DNA of 64,000 bases from Proteobacteria bacterium SG_bin6 (GCA_002083435.1 LWDJ01000050.1:1-64000), one strand, 5' to 3'; counted from the first letter of the stretch, positions 30,734 through 39,879 are shown. A program made the numbers and translations. Notes: generated by a model from the letters alone, not told the origin.

Positions 30734-32038
30734 ATGAAAAGCAAGGGCGCGAAGCTGACCGCCCGATCGCGCCCACAATTGGTGCTGCTCGCGCTGGCGA
30801 TCGGCTTTTTCAGCGGATTGGTGCTGCAAGGCAACGCCGTGCTCGTGCAGGGCGCCAACGCGATCGGCGGCATCTGGCTCGATCTTCTGCGCATGACGAT
30901 CCTGCCGCTGGTCTTCGCGCTTGTGACGACGGGTGTCGCCGACCTGTGGTCGCGCGGGGCGGAGGCTGGCGCGCTCGGCTGGCGTCTGGGCGTGGCGATC
31001 GTCGCGCTGCTCACGCTCGCCGGGGCAAGCGCGGGGTTGATCGTGCCGCCCCTGCTCGCGCTCAGCCCCATCGATGCCCGGGCGATTGGCGCTCTCGCCC
31101 ACGCCTCGGGAGAGGCGGCGCCGGCCACGCCCGTGGGTGCTTTGGCCGGGCTGCGCGGCATGATCCCGGCCAATATCGTCGCGGCGGCGGCGGCTGGCGC
31201 GATCGTCCCACTGGTGATCTTCGCGGCGGCGCTGGGGGCGGCGCTGGGGGCGATGGAGCCGGCGCGGGCCGGCGGCTTGCTGGCGCCGCTGCGCACCCTC
31301 GCCGAAGCGATGATCCTGATCGTCGGCGCGGTGCTGCGTCTCGCACCGCTGGGGGTGCTGATGCTCGGCATCAATCTCGGCGCGACGGTGGGCTGGGCGG
31401 CGGTGGTGGCGCTCGGCTATTTTCTCGCAATCTCGCTGATATTGTCGCTGGTGCTGATCACGCTGAGCACGCTGTTCGCGGCGACGCTGGGGGGCGTTGG
31501 GCTGGTCGCCTTCGTGCGCGCGGCGTTGCCGCCACAGCTGATCGCGGCGGGCACCCAATCGTCGCTCGCCACGTTGCCGACGACGCTCGCGGCGGCGCGG
31601 CAGCTGGGGATTTCCGAGCGGGATGCCACGGTCGCGCTGCCGCTGGCGGTGTCCGTGTTCAAGATCACCGGTCCGTCACACGGAATCTCGGTCGGGCTCG
31701 CGCTGGCGTGGCTCAGCGGCACGCCGGTCGACGCGGTGCAGATCGCGATGGCGGTACCGGTCGCGATGCTGGCGTCGCTCGCGATCCTGGGGGTGCCGGG
31801 GCAAGTGACGATGTATGCTGCCTCCGGCCCGGTCGCGGTGGCGCTTGGCGCGCCGCTTGGCATGTTGCCGGTATTCATCGCGGTCGATCCCCTGTCGGAC
31901 ATGTTCCGGACCGCGTCGAACGTCACCGCGCATCTGGCAGTGACATGCTTTGCGGCGGCGGGTTTTCGCGGAGCGGATCCGATCGGTACGAAAGCGATCG
32001 ATCAGCGCGACGGTGCAGCCGCGGCGCCCCATCCGTAA
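30734..32038 (+). CDS. Dicarboxylate/amino acid:cation symporter
   Basis: The 434-residue membrane protein is of the DAACS family (GltP/DctA type). ATG 30734 follows TGGGAGG. The family's serine-rich reentrant loop is represented by AAGTQSSLATLPTTLAAA, and the second by VFKITGPSHGISVGLALAWL. Eight hydrophobic helices are expected. It should import C4-dicarboxylates, glutamate or aspartate with protons or sodium; specificity cannot be read with confidence, since the NMDGT motif of classical members is replaced by FKITGPS. Confidence 0.88.
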   Translation: MKSKGAKLTARSRPQLVLLALAIGFFSGLVLQGNAVLVQGANAIGGIWLDLLRMTILPLVFALVTTGVADLWSRGAEAGALGWRLGVAIVALLTLAGASAGLIVPPLLALSPIDARAIGALAHASGEAAPATPVGALAGLRGMIPANIVAAAAAGAIVPLVIFAAALGAALGAMEPARAGGLLAPLRTLAEAMILIVGAVLRLAPLGVLMLGINLGATVGWAAVVALGYFLAISLILSLVLITLSTLFAATLGGVGLVAFVRAALPPQLIAAGTQSSLATLPTTLAAARQLGISERDATVALPLAVSVFKITGPSHGISVGLALAWLSGTPVDAVQIAMAVPVAMLASLAILGVPGQVTMYAASGPVAVALGAPLGMLPVFIAVDPLSDMFRTASNVTAHLAVTCFAAAGFRGADPIGTKAIDQRDGAAAAPHP

Positions 32039-32409
32039 ATCTACCGTATTCGCGCGCCGTCTCGCCCGTCGACGGGGTACGCCCAGGGGCGGCGTCGTTC
32101 GCTAGAGGCGAACCATCTCGATCACCAGGATCAAGGCGCCAAGTCCGACTAAGGGGCTGGCGGTCGCGTCCAAAATCCGCTTCGCGGCCTCCATCGTTAC
32201 CCGGATGTTCCAGTCGCTTCGATGTAAGAATATTGCTCGTTTGAGTAACTAAACTGTTTGCATGGCGGATTGCGCCTGGCGCGAGCGCCACCCGTTTCGT
32301 GCCGACAATGGGTTGATCGCGCCCAAGGTTACTACCCAATGTTAAGGGTTTGGCGGGCAAGAGGAAGATCAAGGCGGTCATCGTGCCGGCACGGGTGAAG
32401 GGGCAGAGC
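32039..32409. other. Intergenic region before the HD-GYP gene
   Basis: This 371-bp gap holds one possible tiny membrane-protein gene on the minus strand (32102-32194). A moderately AT-rich zone (about 32220-32265) may carry the promoter of the HD-GYP gene. Nothing else is recognised. Confidence 0.5.
32102..32194 (-). CDS. Possible 30-residue single-helix membrane protein
   Basis: ATG 32194 opens a 30-codon frame that ends at TAG 32102. It reads as a charged amphipathic start (MEAAKRILDATASP) followed by a hydrophobic helix (LVGLGALILVIEMV). This composition is unlike that of antisense frames in this DNA. The ribosome site is weak (GGGTAACG). No similar protein is known to me. Confidence 0.3.
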   Translation of the reverse strand: MEAAKRILDATASPLVGLGALILVIEMVRL

Positions 32410-33519
32410 ATGGACGCACGGAATCGCTTCGACGATTCAGGCAGCGGCTTATTCATGGGCGATTGGCGCGGCCCGGGTGATACCGGGCGCAAGGTGGTGC
32501 CGGCGGCGGCGCCCGCCCCGGCACGCCCGCAGCTGCACCTGCAAGCTCGCCGCGCCAGCCTGGCCCAGGAGCGCAAGCGCGCGCGCGACATCGTCTCGGC
32601 GGCGAAGACCCAGATCGTTTCGGCGTTCGACGACGTGCGCTTCGGCCATAACCTGAACGTCGAGGCGCTGTGGCCGCTCGTCACCGCGATCACCGCCTCG
32701 GTCGAGCGCCATCCCGCCGCGATCCTGGGGGTGACGCGGATCAAGGACCGGCACGAATATACCTATCTCCATACGGTCGCGGTGTGCGGGCTGATGATCG
32801 AGCTCGCGCGGCGCCTGAAGCTGCCGACCGATCAGCATCACGATATCGGGCTCGCCGGGCTGCTCCACGATGTCGGCAAGGCCCGGCTGCCGACGACGCT
32901 GCTCGACAAGCCCGGCGCGCTGACGGCGCAGGAGCAGAGCGTGATGCACCAGCACTGCCAGCTGGGGCACGACATCCTGACGAGCAGCGAGCAGGCGCTG
33001 CCGGCGGTGGTGCTCGATGTGTGCCTGCATCATCATGAACGGCTTGACGGGTCGGGCTATCCCGATCGCCGCTCGGGCAACAATGTGTCGCTCGCGGCGC
33101 GGATGGCGGCGATCTGCGATGTGTATGACGCGGTCACCTCGCCGCGGCCCTATAAGGCGTGCTGGTCACCGGCCGAGGCGATCGAATATATGGCCGAACG
33201 CCCACACCATTTCGATCCCGAAGTGTTGCGCGCGTTCACGGGCATGATCGGCATTTTCCCGGTCGGATCGATGGTGCGCCTGCAGAGCGAGCGGCTGGCG
33301 GTGGTGCTCGACGAGCCCGAGGAGAACCCGCTCGCGCCCGCCGTCTGTCCCTTCTTCTGCGTGATGACCAAGCAATTGCTGCCGCTGCGCCGGATCTCGC
33401 CCGAGCAGGATCCGATCATCGGCATCGAGGTGCCGTCGCGCTGGCGGATCGGCGATTGGAACGCGATCCGAGCAGACATTCTCGCACATTTCGCCGGCGG
33501 GATGGACCCGGCGGACTGA
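32410..33519 (+). CDS. HD-GYP domain cyclic-di-GMP phosphodiesterase
   Basis: The 369-residue protein starts at ATG 32410, 7 nt after AAGGGG; an upstream TTG at 32350 would add 20 residues. The HD-GYP domain holds LLHDVGK (HD at 153-154) and HHERLDGSGYP (208-218), the residues that bind the metal pair and the c-di-GMP. The N-terminal 100 residues are variable, with a Pro/Ala linker; the C-terminal 100 residues form an additional beta-rich part. It hydrolyses c-di-GMP and so favours motility, consistent with a flagellate organism. No receiver domain is attached. Confidence 0.9.
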   Translation: MDARNRFDDSGSGLFMGDWRGPGDTGRKVVPAAAPAPARPQLHLQARRASLAQERKRARDIVSAAKTQIVSAFDDVRFGHNLNVEALWPLVTAITASVERHPAAILGVTRIKDRHEYTYLHTVAVCGLMIELARRLKLPTDQHHDIGLAGLLHDVGKARLPTTLLDKPGALTAQEQSVMHQHCQLGHDILTSSEQALPAVVLDVCLHHHERLDGSGYPDRRSGNNVSLAARMAAICDVYDAVTSPRPYKACWSPAEAIEYMAERPHHFDPEVLRAFTGMIGIFPVGSMVRLQSERLAVVLDEPEENPLAPAVCPFFCVMTKQLLPLRRISPEQDPIIGIEVPSRWRIGDWNAIRADILAHFAGGMDPAD

Positions 33520-33526
33520 AGTGCGG

Positions 33527-34432
33527 TCAGCGCCCGCCGAAATGGGCGAGCGCGGCGCGGGCGATCTCCTCGCCCCATTCCTGCACGAAATGGCCACCGC
33601 CGGCGATCATCAGCGGCTCGGGGCAGCCGCGGATGCGCTCGCGCAGCGCCGCCATCTGTGGCGGGCCGAGCACCGGATCGGCGTCACCCACCGCCATGAA
33701 GGTGGGGCCGGACCAGTGGTTTGACCAGAAATCGGCCGCCGCGCGCGATTCCGCGGCGCCCGGCATGTCCGGCTCGACCGGCACCAGCGCCGGCCAGACC
33801 TGCGCGCCCGCCTTGTAGCTCGCATCGGGGAAGGGCGCGTCGTACGCGGCGATTTCATCGGGTGTCAGGTGCGGCGTGCCGCGCGCGATCAGCGCGCCGA
33901 TCGGCAGATCGGGAGTCGAGAGCGCATAGGCCTTCCACATCAAGAAGCCCGGCCCCGGTGATTGGCCGGTGGCGAGCCCGGTGTTCATCACGATCAGCCG
34001 CGCGATCCGCGCGCGCATCCCCTCATGCACCGGCAAGGTCAGCCCGATCAGCCCGCCCCAATCCTGCACCACCAAGGTGATGTTGGTGAGATCGAGCCGC
34101 TCGATCAGCGCGATCAGCCAGTCGCGGTGGAAGTGGAAGCTGTAATCGCTCTGGTTCACCGGCTTGTCTGACCGGCCAAAGCCCAGAAAATCGGGCGCCA
34201 CCACCCGCGCGCCGCTTTCCAGGAACACCGGGATCATCCGCCGGTAGAGATAGCTCCAGCTCGGCTCACCGTGCAGGCAGAGGAAAGTCTGCGCGGCATC
34301 GCGCGGGCCTTCGTCGATATAGGCGCCGCGCAGGCCCTGATAACCGGGCAGGTCGTCGACATAATGCGGCGGATAGGGAAAGCCGGGAAGGTTGGCGAAA
34401 CGGTCGTCGGGCGTGCGTTTGGCCTCGATCAT
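33527..34432 (-). CDS. Haloalkane dehalogenase (subfamily I-like)
   Basis: The 301-residue alpha/beta hydrolase has the oxyanion segment LCLHGEPSWSYLYRRM, the nucleophile elbow VVQDWGGLIGL with Asp124 followed by the halide-binding Trp125, and the catalytic His281 in GGGHFVQEWGEE. The Asp nucleophile (not Ser) and Trp next to it mark a haloalkane dehalogenase of the DhlA/DppA type, which releases halide from alkyl halides with water. The numbering happens to equal that of DhlA. Convergent with the HD-GYP gene and followed upstream by a FAH-family gene on the same strand. The natural substrate is unknown. Confidence 0.88.
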   Translation of the reverse strand: MIEAKRTPDDRFANLPGFPYPPHYVDDLPGYQGLRGAYIDEGPRDAAQTFLCLHGEPSWSYLYRRMIPVFLESGARVVAPDFLGFGRSDKPVNQSDYSFHFHRDWLIALIERLDLTNITLVVQDWGGLIGLTLPVHEGMRARIARLIVMNTGLATGQSPGPGFLMWKAYALSTPDLPIGALIARGTPHLTPDEIAAYDAPFPDASYKAGAQVWPALVPVEPDMPGAAESRAAADFWSNHWSGPTFMAVGDADPVLGPPQMAALRERIRGCPEPLMIAGGGHFVQEWGEEIARAALAHFGGR

Positions 34433-34507
34433 GGCGGCTCTCCTATCCTTGGGTCTTTGTCCGTATGCTAAATGTCGCGCCCGCTACAGCAAGCACTTTG
34501 GGTATGG

Positions 34508-35515
34508 CTATACTCCGATTACCTGCTGCTCGATCGCGCCGAAGATGCTGTGGTGCCTATCGTCCTCGGCCCAGATGCGCACCGTGTCGCCCGCTTTCAG
34601 GAAGGGCGTGACCGGTTTGCCACCCTCGATCGTCTCGACGGTGCGGACCTCGGCGAGGCACGAATAGCCGACCCCGCCTTGGGCGATCGGCTTGCCCGGG
34701 CCGCCCGCCGCGTCGCGGTTAGATACGGTGCCCGAGCCGATGATCGTCCCCGCGCCCAGCGCGCGGGTCTTGGCGGCGTGCGCGATCAGCGTGCCGAAAT
34801 CGAAGGTCATGTCCTCGCCCGCCTGCGCGCGGCCGAAAGGCACGCCGTTCAGATCGACGCACAGCCGGCGGTGGAGCCTGCCCCCCTGCCACCAGTCGCC
34901 TAGCGCTTGCGGCGTCACGAACACCGGCGAAAAGGCGCTCGCCGGCTTCGACTGGAAAAAGCCGAAGCCCTTGGCCAGCTCGCCGGGGATCAGGTTGCGC
35001 AAGCTCACATCGTTGGTGAGGCCGACGAGACGGATCAGCCCCAGCGCCTCTTCGCGCGAGACGCCCATCGGCACGTCGCCCGTCACCACGACGACCTCGG
35101 CCTCCAGGTCGCAGCCCCAGGCCTCGTCCTTCAGCGGGATCGGATCGCGCGGCCCCAGAAACCCGTCCGACCCGCCCTGGTACATCAGCGGATCATGCCA
35201 GAAGCTCTCCGGCATCTCCGCCCCGCGCGCCTGCCGGACGAGCGCGACATGGTTCACGTAGGCCGAGCCATCCGCCCATTGATAAGCGCGCGGCAGCGGC
35301 GCGGCGGCGTCATGCTCGTGAAAGCGTTCGAGCGGGATCGCCTGGTGCTCGAGATCGGTCGCCAGCGCCTCGAGCGAGGGCGCGATGCGATCCCAATCGT
35401 CGAGCGCGGCCTGGAGCGTGGGGGCGATGTGGGCAGCATCGGCATACCAGGCGAGATCGTTCGAGACGACGACGAGCCGCCCATCGCGTCCGCCCCTCAG
35501 GCTGGCCAGTTTCAT
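34508..35515 (-). CDS. Fumarylacetoacetate hydrolase family protein
   Basis: The 335-residue protein has the FAH fold with the metal-binding acids in the pattern CDLEAEVVVV and DVSLRNLIPGELAKG, plus the C-terminal IGSGTVSNRD. Together with its length and the KGFGFFQSKPASAFSP stretch, this resembles the one-domain FahB-like fumarylacetoacetases that end tyrosine degradation. No hmgA or maiA gene is adjacent, so another beta-diketone-like substrate is possible. It precedes the haloalkane dehalogenase gene by 75 bp on the same strand. Confidence 0.8.
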   Translation of the reverse strand: MKLASLRGGRDGRLVVVSNDLAWYADAAHIAPTLQAALDDWDRIAPSLEALATDLEHQAIPLERFHEHDAAAPLPRAYQWADGSAYVNHVALVRQARGAEMPESFWHDPLMYQGGSDGFLGPRDPIPLKDEAWGCDLEAEVVVVTGDVPMGVSREEALGLIRLVGLTNDVSLRNLIPGELAKGFGFFQSKPASAFSPVFVTPQALGDWWQGGRLHRRLCVDLNGVPFGRAQAGEDMTFDFGTLIAHAAKTRALGAGTIIGSGTVSNRDAAGGPGKPIAQGGVGYSCLAEVRTVETIEGGKPVTPFLKAGDTVRIWAEDDRHHSIFGAIEQQVIGV

Positions 35516-35640
35516 CGTGTCGCTCTCCCGTTGGTCTTTCGTCCGGGACTAGACCCGGAGCGGGGGGCTCGACAAGCGGGGTTGACCTGCCCGGCCCCAC
35601 CCCACAAGCTTGGCGCAACCAGATAATCAGGGAGAGAGAG

Positions 35641-36792
35641 ATGCTCGACACGCTGCCCGGGCGCTTCGCCTATAACGAGGATCACCAGGCCTTCCGCCAG
35701 ACCGTCCGCCAGTTCCTGCTGAAGGAAGGCGTGCCCAATGTGAACCAGTGGGAGAAGGACCGGCTGGTCCCCAAGGCGTTCTGGCGCCAGGCGGGCGAGG
35801 TTGGGATGCTGTGCCCGACGGTGCCCGAGGCCTATGGCGGCCTGGGCCTCGATTTCGGCTATAACGCGATCGTCAATGAAGAGATGGCGTATCTCGGCGT
35901 TCCCGCCGGCTTCACGCTGCAATCGGATATCGTTTGCGACTATCTGGTCGCCTATGGTTCGGAAGAGCAGAAGGCGCAGTGGCTGCCCCGCCTGGTGAGC
36001 GGCGAGACGATCACCGCGATCGCGATGACCGAGCCGGGCACCGGCAGCGACCTCCAGTCGATCCGCACCAGCGCGGTGAAGGACGGCAACCACTACGTCA
36101 TCAATGGCAGCAAGACCTACATCACCAACGGCCAGAATGCCGACCTGATCCTGGTCGTCGCCAAGACCGATCCCGACGCCAAGCCGGCGTACAAGGGTAT
36201 GTCGATCATCCTGGTCGAAAGCGATCGCGAGGGCTTCCAGCGCGGGCGCAAGCTCGACAAGATCGGCCAGGACGCCGCCGACACCAGCGAGCTGTTCTTC
36301 GAGGATGTCCGCGTGCCGATGACCAACTGCCTGGGGCAGGAGGGGATGGGCTTCATCTATCTGATGAGCCAGCTGCCGCAGGAGCGGCTCTCGATCGCGG
36401 TCGGCACCCAGGCGAGCGCGCAAAAGGCGTTCGACGAGACGGTCGAGTTCACCAAGACGCGCAAGGCATTCGCGGGAATGGTGTTCGATTTCCAGAACAC
36501 CCGCTTCGTACTCGCCGATCTGAAAGCCAAGCTGCAGGTCGGCTGGGCGCATCTCGATTGGGCGATCAAGCGCCACCTCGCGGGCGAACTGACCGCGACC
36601 GAGGGCGCGGCGGCCAAGCTGTGGCACACCGAGCTGCAATGGGAAGTGATGGACAAGTGCCTGCAGCTGCATGGCGGCGCGGGCTATATGAACGAATATC
36701 CCATCGCCCGCATGTGGCGCGCGGCGCGGGTCAGCCGGATTTACGGCGGCACCAACGAGATCATGAAGGAACTGATCGGGCGCTCGCTCTAG
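35641..36792 (+). CDS. Acyl-CoA dehydrogenase
   Basis: The 383-residue FAD enzyme follows a GGGAGAGAG ribosome site. FAD-binding and family signatures are ITAIAMTEPGTGSDLQSI and the C-terminal GGAGYMNEYPIARMWRAARV. The segment that holds the catalytic Glu in medium-chain enzymes (YEGT) reads YGGTNEIMKELIG, as in long-chain acyl-CoA dehydrogenases, where the base comes from the middle helix; FDETVEFTKTRKAF is the likely place. It probably oxidises long or branched acyl-CoAs. Divergent from the FAH-family gene. Confidence 0.9.
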   Translation: MLDTLPGRFAYNEDHQAFRQTVRQFLLKEGVPNVNQWEKDRLVPKAFWRQAGEVGMLCPTVPEAYGGLGLDFGYNAIVNEEMAYLGVPAGFTLQSDIVCDYLVAYGSEEQKAQWLPRLVSGETITAIAMTEPGTGSDLQSIRTSAVKDGNHYVINGSKTYITNGQNADLILVVAKTDPDAKPAYKGMSIILVESDREGFQRGRKLDKIGQDAADTSELFFEDVRVPMTNCLGQEGMGFIYLMSQLPQERLSIAVGTQASAQKAFDETVEFTKTRKAFAGMVFDFQNTRFVLADLKAKLQVGWAHLDWAIKRHLAGELTATEGAAAKLWHTELQWEVMDKCLQLHGGAGYMNEYPIARMWRAARVSRIYGGTNEIMKELIGRSL

Positions 36793-36803
36793 GGGTTGAA
36801 AGC

Positions 36804-36889
36804 GCCTCCCTTGGGGGAGGGGCGGTCAATCAGCGGCGCGTCCGGCACCCCCCACCTCCCAACCTCCTCCCCTGAAGGGGAGGAGGGGT
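36804..36889. repeat. CTCCC/GGGAG palindromic repeats
   Basis: CTCCCTTGGGGGAG and CCTCCTCCCCTGAAGGGGAGGAGG form strong hairpins between the convergent acyl-CoA dehydrogenase and GNAT genes; they probably act as a two-way terminator. Related to the copies at 42612-42700. Confidence 0.65.
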
Positions 36890-36905
36890 AAGCGAAGGCG
36901 GGCGC

Positions 36906-37442
36906 TCACCCCCGCCGCGCGCGCCAGGCTTCCGTGCTCTGCCCCCAATTATCGACCGGAAAGGCTTCCAGCGGCGGCGGCAACTGGGTCGGCCCGCGAT
37001 TGACCGAGCCGAGCCGCTCCGCCAGCGCGATCGAGCGGTGATTGTCGGGCGCGATCGTGTGGCAAATGTCGTCCCACCCCAGCACCTCGACCGCATAGTC
37101 CATCGCCGCGACCGCCGCCTCATAAGCATAGCCGCGCCCGGCGAACTCGGGCAGCACGCCCCAGCCGACCTCGGTCCCTGGCCACCCCTCGGGCTGCCAC
37201 GGGCCGATCCGCCCCACCCAGCGCCCGGTAGCGCGCTCGATCACCGAAAACATCGCGAAGCCACGAATTTCCCACGCGCCACGCATTTCGCAGAGCGATC
37301 GCCACACTTCGCTGCGCGTCTTCACCCCGCCCAGATGCCGCATCGTCTCGGCGTCGGCGGCGAAGGTGGCGAAGCCGTCAAGGTCGCCCGCCTCGGGCAG
37401 GCGTAGCACCAGCCGTTCAGTCGTGAGGACCGGGCCGCTCAC
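36906..37442 (-). CDS. GNAT family N-acetyltransferase (RimJ/RimL-like)
   Basis: The 178-residue protein starts [18 protein letters not shown] and has the acetyl-CoA loop region ([26 protein letters not shown]) and the late [17 protein letters not shown] helix typical of RimJ/RimL-type acetyltransferases. The substrate may be a protein N-terminus or a small molecule. Its start overlaps the ribH stop by 4 bp, so it is the last gene of the riboflavin operon, although no functional link is known. Confidence 0.85.
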   Translation of the reverse strand: MSGPVLTTERLVLRLPEAGDLDGFATFAADAETMRHLGGVKTRSEVWRSLCEMRGAWEIRGFAMFSVIERATGRWVGRIGPWQPEGWPGTEVGWGVLPEFAGRGYAYEAAVAAMDYAVEVLGWDDICHTIAPDNHRSIALAERLGSVNRGPTQLPPPLEAFPVDNWGQSTEAWRARRG

Positions 37443-37858
37443 CCGAAGCGGCTCTTGAGCGCGAGCATCGCCAGCGCCGCCTTGGCCGCCTCGCCGCCCT
37501 TGTCCTTCCGCGCCGGGTCGGCGCGGACGAGCGCCTGTTCTTCGTTCTCGGTGGTCAGGATGCCGTTGCCGATCGCCAGGCCATCCATGCTGAGCGCCAT
37601 CAGCCCGCGCGCGCTTTCGCCGGCGACGATCTCGAAATGATAGGTCTCGCCGCGGATCACCACGCCGATGCCGACATAAGCGTCGTACCGCCCGCTTTCG
37701 GAGGCGAAGGCGATCGCGCCGGGCACTTCGAGCGCGCCGGGGACAGTGATCGTCTCATGCGCGTGCCCCGCCGCCTCGATCGCGGCGCGGGCGCCGGCGA
37801 GCAGCATGTCGTTCAGATGCTCATAGAAACGCGCTTCGACGATCAGGATGCGAGCCAT
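37439..37858 (-). CDS. ribH: 6,7-dimethyl-8-ribityllumazine synthase
   Basis: The 139-residue enzyme condenses the RibB product with the pyrimidine from RibD. The substrate-binding segments [24 protein letters not shown] (with the catalytic His in the second part) and [16 protein letters not shown] are intact. At 139 residues it is slightly shorter than the 150-160 of icosahedral enzymes, with a trimmed N-terminus. It lies 46 bp after the HTH-ribB gene. Confidence 0.93.
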   Translation of the reverse strand: MARILIVEARFYEHLNDMLLAGARAAIEAAGHAHETITVPGALEVPGAIAFASESGRYDAYVGIGVVIRGETYHFEIVAGESARGLMALSMDGLAIGNGILTTENEEQALVRADPARKDKGGEAAKAALAMLALKSRFG

Positions 37859-37904
37859 GCTTCTTCCCTACAAAAATTCTTACCGTTCATGGGAGGGAGC
37901 GGAG

Positions 37905-39206
37905 TCACTCCCCCGACGTGCACGGGATTGGCCGTTCGCCGACGATCGACAGGCCGTACCCCTCCAGCCCGACCAGCGTGTGGTGCGTGTTGGTCAGCAG
38001 CACCATGTCCTGCACGCCGAGTTCCGCCAGGATCTGCGCGCCGATGCCGTAGTCGCGCAGCTCTTCGACCTGCGGATCGCCCGCGCCCTTGCCCTCGTGC
38101 CGGAGCTGGATGAAGCGCGAGACGAGGCCGGGCATGGGCTTGTTGATCACCACGATCACGCCCGAGCCATGCTCGGCGATCAGCTCCATCGAGTGCGAGA
38201 GCAGCCCGGCGCGTTCGGATTCCTCGCCGAACACGTCGACGAACATCGACATGGTGTGCATCCGCACCAAGGTCGGCTTGGCCGCGTCCACCTTGCCCTT
38301 TTGCAGCGTGATCAGCTCGTCGCCGGTCGCCTTGTTACGGAAGGTCATCGCCCGCCATTCGCCGCCCCAGCGGCTGGTGAAGCTGATTTCGGCGGTCTTC
38401 TCGATCAGATGGTCATGCTTGCGGCGATAGGCGATCAGGTCGCGGATCGTGCCGATCTTCAGCCCGTGCGCCTGGGCGAAGGGGATCAGATCGTCCATCC
38501 GCGCCATCGTGCCGTCGTCACGCATGATCTCGCAGATCACCCCCGAGGGGTTGAGCCCGGCGAGGCGCGAGACATCGACCGCCGCCTCGGTATGCCCCGC
38601 GCGCACCAGCACCCCGCCGTCGCGCGCGACCAGCGGGAAGACATGGCCGGGCGTCACGATCTCGTCCTTGCCCTTGGATGCGTCGATCGCGACCGCGATG
38701 GTGCGCGCGCGGTCATGCGCGGAGATACCCGTCGTCACCCCGTCCTTCGCCTCGATCGAGACGGTGAAGGCGGTCGAATGGCGGGTGCCGTTGTTGCGGC
38801 TCATCAGATCGAGCCCGAGCTGATCGACGCGGGCGCGGGTCATCGCCAGGCAGATCAGCCCGCGGCCGTGGGTCGCCATGAAGTTGATCGCCGCGGGCGT
38901 CGCCATTTGCGCGGGGATGACGAGATCGCCCTCATTCTCGCGGTCTTCGTCGTCGACCAGGATGAACATGCGGCCGTTGCGCGCTTCCTCGATGATTTCC
39001 TCGATCGGCACGACGACATCGGCGTCGTCGTTGGCGAACAGGAAAGTCTCAAGCTTGCGCAGCGTCTCAGCAGTGGGGTTCCACTCGGGCGAGTCGATCT
39101 CGCGCAGGGTGTTGGCATGGAGTCCGGCGGCGCGGGCCAGGCCGGAGCGTGACATTCCCCCGTCGGTGACGAGGCGGCGAACGCGGTCGATCAGGAGTGT
39201 GCTCAT
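37905..39206 (-). CDS. ribB: HTH-fused 3,4-dihydroxy-2-butanone-4-phosphate synthase with degenerate RibA domain
   Basis: The 433-residue protein has three parts. Residues 1-57 look like an XRE-type HTH ([20 protein letters not shown], then the [13 protein letters not shown] helix). Residues 68-270 are a complete RibB with the acidic loop [11 protein letters not shown] (85-95), RHSTAFTVS and [16 protein letters not shown]. Residues 275-433 match GTP cyclohydrolase II in length and order ([14 protein letters not shown] for the usual VRVHSECLTGDVFG), but the three zinc cysteines are missing and the only Cys is 429. It should therefore make the butanone phosphate but not open GTP, as in RibBX-type proteins. 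A separate RibA is expected elsewhere. Two palindromes lie just upstream. Confidence 0.9.
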   Translation of the reverse strand: MSTLLIDRVRRLVTDGGMSRSGLARAAGLHANTLREIDSPEWNPTAETLRKLETFLFANDDADVVVPIEEIIEEARNGRMFILVDDEDRENEGDLVIPAQMATPAAINFMATHGRGLICLAMTRARVDQLGLDLMSRNNGTRHSTAFTVSIEAKDGVTTGISAHDRARTIAVAIDASKGKDEIVTPGHVFPLVARDGGVLVRAGHTEAAVDVSRLAGLNPSGVICEIMRDDGTMARMDDLIPFAQAHGLKIGTIRDLIAYRRKHDHLIEKTAEISFTSRWGGEWRAMTFRNKATGDELITLQKGKVDAAKPTLVRMHTMSMFVDVFGEESERAGLLSHSMELIAEHGSGVIVVINKPMPGLVSRFIQLRHEGKGAGDPQVEELRDYGIGAQILAELGVQDMVLLTNTHHTLVGLEGYGLSIVGERPIPCTSGE

Positions 39207-39217
39207 GCGGCCTGAAT

Positions 39218-39237
39218 AATCACATCACAATGTGATT
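39218..39237. promoter_or_regulatory. Palindrome upstream of HTH-ribB
   Basis: AATCACAT-CACA-ATGTGATT is a perfect 8-bp inverted repeat ending 12 bp before the ribB start codon, in the 43-bp ribE-ribB gap. It could be an operator for the HTH at the RibB N-terminus, or a hairpin in the mRNA. Confidence 0.5.
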
Positions 39238-39249
39238 TCAAGCTGGCGA

Positions 39250-39870
39250 TCACACATTCATGTGTGTTTTGCGATAAGCCTCCATCCGACCGAGATAGCG
39301 GGCGAGCACGTCGATCTCGATATTAACCGCAGCGCCCTCGGTAAGTCCGCCGAGTGTCGTCGCGTGCTGGGTATGGGGAATGAGGTTGATCGCGAAATGG
39401 GTAATGCCGTCGGCCTGATCGGCGACTTCGTTGACCGTAAGCGACACGCCGTCCACCGTCACCGAACCCTTGGGCGCGAGATAGGGGGCGAGCGAGGCGT
39501 CCACCGCGAAGCCGATGCGGCGCGAGTCGCCCTCGGGGCAGATGCCGACCACGGTCGCGATGCCATCGACATGGCCGGTGACGATATGGCCACCCAACTC
39601 CTCGCCCAATTTCATCGCCCGTTCCAGGTTGAGCCGCCGCCCGGCCTCCCACATGCCCGGCGCGGTCCGCCGGATCGATTCGGCCGACACATCGACCGCG
39701 AACCAGCCCGGCCCTTTTTCCACCACCGTCATGCATGCGCCCGAACAGGCGATCGAGGCGCCCAGATCGATGCCGTCGGTATCGAAGCCGGTGCGCACCG
39801 TCACGCGGTGGTCGCCCCGATCCTCACTCGCCGTGATGGTGCCGATATCGGTGATGATGCCGGTGAACAT
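39250..39870 (-). CDS. ribE: Riboflavin synthase
   Basis: The 206-residue enzyme is built of two lumazine-binding barrels, each about 95 residues; it begins with the conserved MFTGIITDIGTI and has the second repeat signature GHVDGIATVV and GVSLTVNEV. It dismutates two lumazines to riboflavin. Located 9 bp after ribD on the same strand. Confidence 0.96.
   Translation of the reverse strand: MFTGIITDIGTITASEDRGDHRVTVRTGFDTDGIDLGASIACSGACMTVVEKGPGWFAVDVSAESIRRTAPGMWEAGRRLNLERAMKLGEELGGHIVTGHVDGIATVVGICPEGDSRRIGFAVDASLAPYLAPKGSVTVDGVSLTVNEVADQADGITHFAINLIPHTQHATTLGGLTEGAAVNIEIDVLARYLGRMEAYRKTHMNV
39251..39266. promoter_or_regulatory. Second palindrome at the ribE 3' end
   Basis: CACACAT-TC-ATGTGTG is a perfect 7-bp inverted repeat overlapping the last codons of ribE. 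It shares the ATGTG core with the palindrome 13 bp away, suggesting two related binding sites. Confidence 0.4.
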
Positions 39871-39879
39871 GCAGGCTCC

